Shown here: piece by piece, positions 1-5,061 of the stretch
Layout: each line of letters opens with the position of its first letter
Numbering within the stretch: position 1 is the stretch's first letter
Source of the DNA: Bacteroidales bacterium
GTDB taxonomy: Bacteria; Bacteroidota; Bacteroidia; Bacteroidales; F082
Assembly: GCA_024762735.1 (NCBI GenBank)
Contig: JANTGU010000195.1
Coordinates: 1 to 5,061, forward strand
Reading direction: 5' to 3'
Length of the DNA: 5,061 nucleotides
Translations under genes and position numbers: made by a program
The notes under the pieces: model-generated
The model's input: the letters and a program-made list of their open reading frames with translations, nothing else
Database searches by the model: none
Told to the model about the DNA's origin: nothing

Positions 1-1827
1 CTGACTGTAACATCATGCAGTAAAAGTCACCAAAAACCCGAGATGAATGTAATTCCCATGCCCAATCATGCCTACTTTCATCGTGAGGGGGGAGGTTTTG
101 TGTTAGATAACCACAGCCGCATTTTGGTGGGAGAGAATTCATCTTCGTTAAAAACAGCACAATATTTAGCTTCCTTTTTAAAGAAACACGGGTTTGATTT
201 AAAAATTGAAAACGTGGCAAAAGTAGATGGTATTGAAAATGATATCATTTTACGAATATTTGATGATAACAAGGATATTCAGCCGGAAGGCTACAAGTTG
301 AAGGTGAATGCCGGCAACATCTCCATTGTTTCAGACGATGGCGACGGCCTTTTTTATGGAGTGCAGACCTTAATACAGCTGCTTCCTGATACGCTGCTGT
401 CGTCCACTTTGCCATCGGTTAATATTCCCGGATGGATTATCAACGATAGTCCCAGGTTTCACTACCGGGGCATGCACCTGGATGTTGGCAGGCATTTCTT
501 TTCGGTTGACTTTATCAAGCACTACCTCGACATGATGGCCATGTATAAATTTAATACCTTTCATTGGCATCTTACCGAAGATCAGGGGTGGCGTATCGAG
601 ATTAAGAAGTATCCTAAACTTACTGAAATTGGTGGCTTTCGCGATTCAACCCTCGTGGGTAAATACAGCGATAAGCCACAGCGATGGGATGGCAAACGCT
701 ACGGCGGTTTTTACACGCAGGATCAAATTCGCGAGGTGGTAAAATATGCCGCTGACCGTCACATCACCATCATCCCCGAAATTGAAATGCCCGGGCATTC
801 GCTGGCAGCCCTGGCGGCCTACCCCGAGCTGGCCTGTACTCCTGGACCGTTTCGCCCTGCCACGCTATGGGGCGTGTTTCCTGACATCTACTGTCCAAAG
901 GAAAAGACTTTTGAGTTTTTGGAGGATGTGCTCACCGAAGTAATGAATCTGTTTCCGGGAAAATATATTCACATTGGCGGTGACGAAGCGCCCAAGGAAC
1001 GATGGAAAGAGAGTAAACTTTGCCAGCAAATCATCCAAAAGAACGGGCTAAAAAACGAAGAGGAGTTGCAAAGCTATTTTGTGGCGCGCATCGAAAAGTT
1101 TTTAAATGAGCATGGCCGCCAGCTGATTGGCTGGGATGAAATTCTGGAAGGAGGTTTGTCGCCGGGCGCCACGGTGATGTCGTGGCGGGGTGTAGAAGGA
1201 GGAATTTCCGCTGCACAGGCAGGGCATGATGCCATTATGACGCCCGGGAATTTTTGCTACTTTGACCATTACCAGGCAGGTCCTGAAAGGGAGCCTATCG
1301 CCATTGGCGGCATGACCACTTTGAAGAAGGTGTATGGGTACGAACCTGTCCCTGAAGAGCTGAATAAAAAGGAGGCAAAGCATATTTTAGGAGCGCAGGG
1401 AAATGTCTGGACCGAGTACATGCCCACTCCCTCGAAGGTTGAATACATGGTGTTGCCTCGCATGGCTGCCCTGTCTGAAGTTGTTTGGACAGAGAACGAC
1501 AAAAAATCATGGCCCGATTTTCAGCGCCGAATCAACCATCATTTTAAACGTTATAAAGCCTTGGGTTGGAACTATTGCTCTGGAACCTATCACATAGCTT
1601 TTTCGGAAGAAAAAGAATCTGATACAACGACCTGGAGAGTTGAGTTGGAAACCGAAATTTATGAGGCAAGCATTCACTATACTACTGACGGGAGTATGCC
1701 GTCCACTCATTCAGAAGAATACAAAAAACCATTACACCTGACTAAAAACACAGTTCTAACGGCAGCCATTTTTAAACAGGATACTCTTTTGGGGAAAGCC
1801 CAAAAATTTATTGTTGGAAAGAAATAG
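1..1827 (+). CDS. GH20 beta-N-acetylhexosaminidase, probable lipoprotein (5' end outside window)
   Basis: This exo-glycosidase family removes terminal non-reducing GlcNAc or GalNAc from chitooligosaccharides and glycans, using the substrate's N-acetyl group as nucleophile. Residues are numbered from the ATG at 43. Roughly 1-134 is the non-catalytic GH20b domain. The catalytic barrel (about 138-483) shows YRGMHLDVGRHF from 141 (substrate Arg142), FHWHLTEDQGWRIE from 173, PEIEMPGHS from 245, IHIGGDEAPKERW from 309 with the catalytic pair Asp314-Glu315, GWDEIL at 363, the active-site Trp381 in MSWRG, and GNVWTEYM from 453. Residues about 525-590 (IHYTTDGSMPS) resemble the chitobiase/hexosaminidase C-terminal beta domain. 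The frame is open from base 1 and reads LTVTSCSKSHQKPE before the ATG, which looks like the end of a lipoprotein signal peptide. The true start is therefore probably upstream and ATG 43 internal. Membrane anchoring is inferred; the family assignment is secure. Exact substrate cannot be told. Confidence 0.96.
   Translation: MTVTSCSKSHQKPEMNVIPMPNHAYFHREGGGFVLDNHSRILVGENSSSLKTAQYLASFLKKHGFDLKIENVAKVDGIENDIILRIFDDNKDIQPEGYKLKVNAGNISIVSDDGDGLFYGVQTLIQLLPDTLLSSTLPSVNIPGWIINDSPRFHYRGMHLDVGRHFFSVDFIKHYLDMMAMYKFNTFHWHLTEDQGWRIEIKKYPKLTEIGGFRDSTLVGKYSDKPQRWDGKRYGGFYTQDQIREVVKYAADRHITIIPEIEMPGHSLAALAAYPELACTPGPFRPATLWGVFPDIYCPKEKTFEFLEDVLTEVMNLFPGKYIHIGGDEAPKERWKESKLCQQIIQKNGLKNEEELQSYFVARIEKFLNEHGRQLIGWDEILEGGLSPGATVMSWRGVEGGISAAQAGHDAIMTPGNFCYFDHYQAGPEREPIAIGGMTTLKKVYGYEPVPEELNKKEAKHILGAQGNVWTEYMPTPSKVEYMVLPRMAALSEVVWTENDKKSWPDFQRRINHHFKRYKALGWNYCSGTYHIAFSEEKESDTTTWRVELETEIYEASIHYTTDGSMPSTHSEEYKKPLHLTKNTVLTAAIFKQDTLLGKAQKFIVGKK
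7..18 (+). other. Lipobox (V-T-S-C) of the GH20 signal peptide
   Basis: In the frame of the GH20 gene, codons 7-18 read Val-Thr-Ser-Cys, which fits the signal peptidase II consensus [LVI][ASTVI][GAS]C and is preceded by Leu-Thr. Cleavage would leave Cys (16-18) as the lipidated N-terminus, followed by Ser-Lys-Ser-His. The acidic residues usual in the Bacteroidota surface-export signal just after the Cys are absent, which hints at a periplasm-facing anchor. The hydrophobic core lies outside the window, so this is a partial view. Confidence 0.72.
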
Positions 1828-1834
1828 AATAACT

Positions 1835-1865
1835 TTTGCTTTACCCGATTATTTTTATATTTTTG
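1835..1865 (+). promoter_or_regulatory. Bacteroidota-type promoter for the TPR/ComA operon
   Basis: TTTG at 1835-1838 (-33 box) is followed after exactly 19 bases by TATTTTTG at 1858-1865, a perfect TAnnTTTG -7 box. The spacing falls in the range reported for the primary sigma factor of this phylum. Transcription would start near 1870-1873, giving a leader of about 35 bases before ATG 1907. A second TATTTTTG (1879-1886) sits 21 bases further on but has no TTTG at the right distance. The region is very AT-rich, so chance matches are possible. Confidence 0.6.
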
Positions 1866-1906
1866 AAATGGAATTAACTATTTTTGCCGACTTATAATTT
1901 GTGTCT

Positions 1907-3325
1907 ATGAGGAATGATTTTGATTGGAATAACGAGGGGGAGGAGCGGGATACTTCTGAACTAATCAGCCGTTTTGAAAAAATGTTGGCTGATGAGGAGT
2001 ATTTTTTCTTTGATGTTGATGAACTGGAGATGATTATCGATTTCTACCTTGATATTCAAAAAACTGATTTGTCAGCCAAGGCCCTGGAGTTTGCCAAAAC
2101 ACAGCATCCCACCTGTACATCATTCAGAATTAGAGAAGCCCGTCAGATGGCCTACGAAAACCACTACTACGAAGCCCTGGAAAAACTGGTTCAAATGGAG
2201 CTTATCGAGCAGGCCAACGAAGATATTTATATGGTAAAAGGGGAAATCTACTCGATGATGAACAAGCACGATTTGGCCATTCAAGAGTATAAGAAGGCAC
2301 TGGAGATAAGTGATCAGCCCGAAGAACTTTATGTTACCATCGCGTTTGAGTACGAAAACATGAACGACTACGAGCATGCCATCTCTTCGTTGAAACAGGC
2401 ACTGGACATCAATCCCGATTCATTTACCCTCATTCACGAAATTGCTTTTTTTTACGAAATGACCGGCAAAGAGGCCGAAGGAATCGATTTCTTTTTAGAT
2501 TTTTTAGATAAAAAACCCTACTCAAAAGAAGCATGGTTTAACCTGGGTATTTTTTACAACAGCATCGACTTGTACGAAAAAGCAGTGGAAAGTTACGAAT
2601 TTGCCATCGCCATTGATGAAACCTTTTCCTCAGCCTACTTTAATCTGGCAAACTCTTACTCTAACCTGGGTCAGTATCGCAAGTCGATTGCATGTTACCG
2701 CGAAACCTTTAAATATGAGGACGAAGATGCCCTCACCAATTACTACATCGGGGAGTCCTACGAAAACCTCGGGGAGCTCAATCAGGCACTTAAAAGCTAC
2801 AAACACGCCTTGGAACTGGATCCCACCCTGGCAGAAGCTTTTATTGGTTTAGGCAGAATTTATTTGTTGGAAGCTAAAATGGATTTGGCCATCCATTTTG
2901 TTGAGGAAGCCGTTAAATTAGCACCCAACAACAACGACTTTAGGTATGAGCTGGGTTTGCTCTTTCTTAAAATGGGTCACTTTGAACCTGCCGAAGAACA
3001 TTTTGGGAAAATTGTTGAAAGTGATAATAACTACGTGGGAGCATGGCTGAATCTTTCGTTGGCCATCGAAAGGCAAGGCAGGGTTGATGAGGCCATCCAA
3101 ATCATTGAGAAGGCATTGAGCTTCAACGATGACAGTCCTGATTTATGGTTTCGCCTGGCCGGGTATCTTTATACTTCCGGAAAAATACAGCAGGCTTATG
3201 TTTTTATCGAAAAAGCCCTGGGCATGGATGCAGGGCGATATACCGAATTGTTGGCCTACCTGCCCGGGTTAGAATCAGAATCAAGGTTTATTGAATTGTT
3301 AGAGATATATAATAAGTCAGAATAA
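1907..3325 (+). CDS. Tetratricopeptide-repeat (TPR) protein
   Basis: This 472-residue protein is acidic, with no signal peptide or membrane segment, so it is probably cytoplasmic. After an Asp/Glu-rich N-terminal segment (about 1-70), nearly all the rest is about ten 34-residue TPR units, starting with a degenerate one near 72. Clear units run from about 106 onward; examples are the repeats with ALEISDQPEELYVTIAFEYE, ALDINPDSFTLIHEIAFFYE, AIAIDETFSSAYFNLANSY and ALELDPTLAEAFIGLGRIY. TPR superhelices bind partner proteins or peptides; no catalytic domain is visible and the partner is unknown. I chose ATG 1907; a GTG two codons upstream (1901) is also in frame, but ATG is the commoner start. 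The stop codon shares its last A with the start of the comA-like gene (TAATG), indicating co-transcription and probable translational coupling. The promoter at 1835-1865 likely serves both genes. The last 25 residues fall outside the repeats. Confidence 0.93.
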   Translation: MRNDFDWNNEGEERDTSELISRFEKMLADEEYFFFDVDELEMIIDFYLDIQKTDLSAKALEFAKTQHPTCTSFRIREARQMAYENHYYEALEKLVQMELIEQANEDIYMVKGEIYSMMNKHDLAIQEYKKALEISDQPEELYVTIAFEYENMNDYEHAISSLKQALDINPDSFTLIHEIAFFYEMTGKEAEGIDFFLDFLDKKPYSKEAWFNLGIFYNSIDLYEKAVESYEFAIAIDETFSSAYFNLANSYSNLGQYRKSIACYRETFKYEDEDALTNYYIGESYENLGELNQALKSYKHALELDPTLAEAFIGLGRIYLLEAKMDLAIHFVEEAVKLAPNNNDFRYELGLLFLKMGHFEPAEEHFGKIVESDNNYVGAWLNLSLAIERQGRVDEAIQIIEKALSFNDDSPDLWFRLAGYLYTSGKIQQAYVFIEKALGMDAGRYTELLAYLPGLESESRFIELLEIYNKSE

Positions 3326-4098
3326 TGAGTATATTAAATTATTTACCCGAACGACCTGAAAAGCCCCGTAGCAGTGGCATCAATATGGTTATGGACAAGG
3401 GAATTGGCATGAACCAGGCGCACGATGTTATTAACACTTGCGGATTTTTAATCGATTTTATGAAGTTGGGCTTTGGCACCTCTTACGTTAACCCAAACGT
3501 GAAAGATAAAATCAAACTTTACAAAAAACATGGTATCAAGGTTTATCCGGGAGGAACCCTTTTTGAGGCTTTCGTGATAAGAAATCAGTTTGATGATTTT
3601 TTAAAGTTCCTGGATAAATTGGGATACAATGCCGTGGAAGTATCGGATGGTTCGATGAAGATGAATCATGATGACAAGTGCAAGTACATTGAGCGGCTGT
3701 CAAAAGAATATACCGTTTTGTCTGAAGTAGGGTCGAAACAGGCGGGGGTGGAAATGTCGACCGATGTATGGGCCAACCAAATGAAAACAGAACGTGAAGC
3801 CGGATCTTTCAAGGTAATTGCGGAGGCTCGCGAAAGCGGCACGGTGGGTATTTACGATTCAACAGGAAAGCCCGATTTCGCTTTAATAGACATTCTTACT
3901 CATGCCATCCCCATGGATGATATCATTTGGGAAGCACCCCAAAAATCACAACAGGCATGGTTTATCAAGCACTTTGGTGCCAATGTCAATTTGGGCAACA
4001 TTGCACCCACCGAAGTAATCCCGTTGGAAACCCTTCGGCTTGGTTTGCGGGGTGACACCTTTTTTGAGCCCTTGCCTGATAACTTGAAACATTCATGA
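3325..4098 (+). CDS. comA: ComA-family phosphosulfolactate synthase
   Basis: ComA adds sulfite to phosphoenolpyruvate to give (2R)-O-phospho-3-sulfolactate, the first step of coenzyme M synthesis in many methanogens. The 257-residue product is full length for this TIM-barrel family. Visible family blocks are RPEKPRSSG near 10-18 with MDKG at 23-26, DFMKLGFGTS from 44, PGGTLFE at 75-81, EVSDG at 105-109, LSEVGSK at 132-138, IAEARESG at 165-172, EAPQKSQQAWFIKHFG at 203-218 and NVNLGNI at 220-226. No key block looks broken. The start codon overlaps the TPR stop by one base, so this is the second gene of that operon. Bacteroidota are not known to make coenzyme M by the methanogen route, so the end product could be sulfolactate, a sulfonate precursor or something else. 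The family also contains the plant heat-stress protein HSA32, so sulfite-adding activity is inferred, not shown. The cell compartment is cytoplasm, since no signal peptide is present. Confidence 0.9.
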   Translation: MSILNYLPERPEKPRSSGINMVMDKGIGMNQAHDVINTCGFLIDFMKLGFGTSYVNPNVKDKIKLYKKHGIKVYPGGTLFEAFVIRNQFDDFLKFLDKLGYNAVEVSDGSMKMNHDDKCKYIERLSKEYTVLSEVGSKQAGVEMSTDVWANQMKTEREAGSFKVIAEARESGTVGIYDSTGKPDFALIDILTHAIPMDDIIWEAPQKSQQAWFIKHFGANVNLGNIAPTEVIPLETLRLGLRGDTFFEPLPDNLKHS

Positions 4099-4129
4099 TG
4101 TTCTTAAGACACGCAGGTAATTGATTTTC

Positions 4130-4176
4130 CGACCCCGTAGGGGTCGCATATTAATAGCCCGGGGTGAAACCCCGGG
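4130..4176. repeat. Dispersed double-hairpin repeat (Bacteroidota intergenic type)
   Basis: Two perfect hairpins stand 11 bases apart. The first pairs CGACCCC (4130-4136) with GGGGTCG (4140-4146) across a GTA loop. The second pairs CCCGGGGT (4158-4165) with ACCCCGGG (4169-4176) across a GAA loop. The linker is CATATTAATAG. Read on the minus strand, the element gives PGVSPRAINMRPLRGR, a string I recall from many spurious short proteins in Bacteroidota genomes, which suggests a high-copy repeat. The hairpins are seen directly; copy number is from memory, not searched. The outer limits of the element are uncertain and may reach to about 4207. Confidence 0.8.
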
Positions 4177-4207
4177 AATAAAGAAAAAACCGAACCCGTT
4201 TTGGCGG

Positions 4208-4276
4208 AATTTTTGCAGCCTGCCCTGAGCTCGGCCCCTGAGCTTATCGAAGGGTGCCGAAAGGGAAGCAAAAATT
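4208..4276. repeat. Nested inverted repeat with TTCGATAAGCTCAGG-type core
   Basis: Outer arms AATTTTTGC (4208-4216) and GCAAAAATT (4268-4276) are perfect inverted repeats. Inside them TCGGCCCCT (4231-4239) pairs with AGGGTGCCGA (4251-4260) except for one bulged T at 4255. CCCTGAGCT also occurs twice in direct orientation (4223-4231 and 4236-4244), 13 bases apart. The core read on the minus strand, CCCTTCGATAAGCTCAGGG, matches a palindromic repeat family I recall as widespread between genes in many bacteria. The layout resembles a small non-autonomous or REP-like element; mobility is inference. Confidence 0.7.
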
Positions 4277-4339
4277 GTGACAAAACATAAAAGAATGGAA
4301 TACAGTGATGTCGAAATTATGAACATTTGAAATAGTAAG

Positions 4340-4385
4340 TAGGCAGGATGAGGAGCCTAACCGTGCTGGGGTAACAATTCATCCT
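4340..4385 (+). other. Possible alternative-fold leader segment, unassigned
   Basis: Two short stems overlap and exclude each other. TAGGC (4340-4344) can pair with GCCTA (4355-4359), while AGGATGA (4345-4351) can pair with TCATCCT (4379-4385). The segment ends 44 bases before the aldehyde dehydrogenase start. I do not recognise any known riboswitch consensus in it. Stems this short arise by chance often, so this is only a marked position. Confidence 0.2.
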
Positions 4386-4429
4386 ATTATAGTTCTAATT
4401 CATTTTTTTATTTTTAATGCATTTACACG

Positions 4430-5061
4430 ATGAAAACCAGTCAGATAGAACAAATTCATGGCGTACAAAAGCAGCTTTTCCGTAGTGGGGAAACACTTTC
4501 GTATAAATATCGTGTTGATGCGTTAAGAACACTCAAGGCTGTCATTTTAAAGTATGAAGCGGAGATTTACGAAGCGCTGTGGCAAGATTTGCATAAATCG
4601 AAATTTGAAGCTTATGCTTCAGAAATCGGTTTCGTATTGGAGGAGTTGAGTTATCATATCAGAAAGTTGAAAAAATGGATGAAGCCCAAAAGGGTGGGAA
4701 GTGGTCTCACCATGTTTCCTGCTACTACTTACCGGTACCATGAGCCCCTGGGAAATGTTTTGATTATCGCCCCGTGGAATTACCCGTTTCAACTGTTAAT
4801 CGCACCCCTGGTGGGGGCTATTTCTGCGGGAAATACCGCGATTTTAAAACCTTCGGAATATTCGGAAAATACAGCAGCCGTTATTGAAAAGATGATTTCC
4901 GAAGTGTTTCCTGAAGATTACATCAAAGTAGTAACCGGTGATGCCAGGGTTTCGCAAGCGTTACTCAAGCTCACCTTCGATCACATCTTTTTTACCGGAA
5001 GCCCCGGTATTGGTAAACTGGTAATGAAAGCGGCAGCCGATCATATGACGCCGGTTACCCT
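4430..5061 (+). CDS. NAD(P)-dependent aldehyde dehydrogenase, N-terminal part (3' end outside window)
   Basis: The first 210 codons of an aldehyde dehydrogenase run to the window edge without a stop. The enzyme would oxidise an aldehyde to the carboxylic acid with NAD(P)+. An N-terminal helical region (about 1-90, LRTLKAVILKYEAEIYEALWQDL style) is typical of the class 3 / YwdH / fatty or coniferyl aldehyde group. PLGNVLIIAPWNYPF (106-120), GNTAILKPSE (134-143, with the cofactor-binding Lys140) and FFTGSPGIGK (187-196, the Rossmann GSxxxG-type loop) are clear. The catalytic Glu and Cys lie beyond residue 210, so activity cannot be judged. Family members are about 450-470 residues, so just under half is seen. 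ATG 4430 is chosen because an in-frame TAA lies 15 bases upstream (4415-4417). No TTTG/TAnnTTTG promoter is apparent; the gene is probably transcribed separately from comA because 331 repeat-rich bases intervene. The natural substrate is unknown. Confidence 0.93.
   Translation, partial: MKTSQIEQIHGVQKQLFRSGETLSYKYRVDALRTLKAVILKYEAEIYEALWQDLHKSKFEAYASEIGFVLEELSYHIRKLKKWMKPKRVGSGLTMFPATTYRYHEPLGNVLIIAPWNYPFQLLIAPLVGAISAGNTAILKPSEYSENTAAVIEKMISEVFPEDYIKVVTGDARVSQALLKLTFDHIFFTGSPGIGKLVMKAAADHMTPVT

Larger units (their letters stand above)
4099..4429. other. Gene-free gap made largely of dispersed repeats
   Basis: These 331 bases separate comA from the aldehyde dehydrogenase gene. The first 180 bases contain two repeat elements, listed separately, that are more GC-rich than the AT-rich second half. 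I see no convincing protein gene, tRNA or rRNA. No hairpin here is followed by a T-run, so no standard intrinsic terminator can be named for the upstream operon, although the strong hairpins could act as one or protect the mRNA 3' end. No TTTG/TAnnTTTG pair is found before the downstream gene. Confidence 0.75.

Noticed and set aside
1031..1710. Several minus-strand open frames inside the GH20 gene
   Set aside because: They are antisense shadows of a clearly conserved enzyme, with low-complexity or unrecognisable translations.
1901..1906. GTG start at 1901 for the TPR protein
   Set aside because: It is in frame and possible, but an ATG lies two codons later and neither is favoured by a ribosome-binding site, so the commoner codon was preferred.
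2446..2453. Run of eight T in the TPR gene as a programmed slippage site
   Set aside because: It encodes Ala-Phe-Phe-Tyr in an intact TPR unit, and the frame continues normally on both sides. Phe-rich TPR helices in AT-leaning DNA explain it.
4158..4190. Intrinsic terminator for the comA operon
   Set aside because: The stem is strong, but it is followed by an A-rich stretch (AATAAAGAAAAAA), not a T-run, on the coding strand.
4093..4326. A 77-codon minus-strand open frame over the gap
   Set aside because: Its translation is mostly the two repeat elements (SAPFDKLRGRAQ and PGVSPRAINMRPLRGRK), and it has no sign of coding selection. It is the usual spurious product of these repeats.

Overview
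The window reads as chromosomal DNA of a member of the Bacteroidota. Four observations support this: a Bacteroidota-type promoter (TTTG, 19 bases, TAnnTTTG) ahead of the second gene; no Shine-Dalgarno sequence that stands out before any start seen here; a lipoprotein glycoside hydrolase typical of the phylum; and an intergenic hairpin repeat whose minus-strand translation (…PRAINMRPLRG…) I recognise from memory in many Bacteroidota genomes. An order such as Marinilabiliales or Bacteroidales is plausible but cannot be fixed from this stretch.

All four genes lie on the plus strand. Bases 1-1827 hold a GH20 beta-N-acetylhexosaminidase whose 5' end is cut off by the window edge. The frame stays open upstream of the first ATG (43) and carries a lipobox ending in Cys at 16-18, so the enzyme is probably an envelope lipoprotein. 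A gap of 79 bases contains a good promoter. Bases 1907-3325 encode a cytoplasmic protein made almost wholly of TPR repeats. It overlaps by one base (TAATG) with a ComA-family phosphosulfolactate synthase (3325-4098), so the two form a tightly coupled operon. From 4430 to the window end runs the first 210 codons of an aldehyde dehydrogenase, cut off before its catalytic cysteine.

The 331-base gap at 4099-4429 has no convincing gene. It holds two dispersed repeat elements side by side: a pair of perfect GC-rich hairpins (4130-4176), and a nested inverted repeat containing a TTCGATAAGCTCAGG-type core (4208-4276). A weaker segment that could fold in two exclusive ways follows at 4340-4385.

The GH20 enzyme and the aldehyde dehydrogenase look like independent neighbours. 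The TPR/ComA pair is the functional unit of the window, and the question it raises is what a sulfite-fixing, coenzyme M-type enzyme does in a bacterium of this kind. No clearly new system such as a defence island, CRISPR array or integron is visible.
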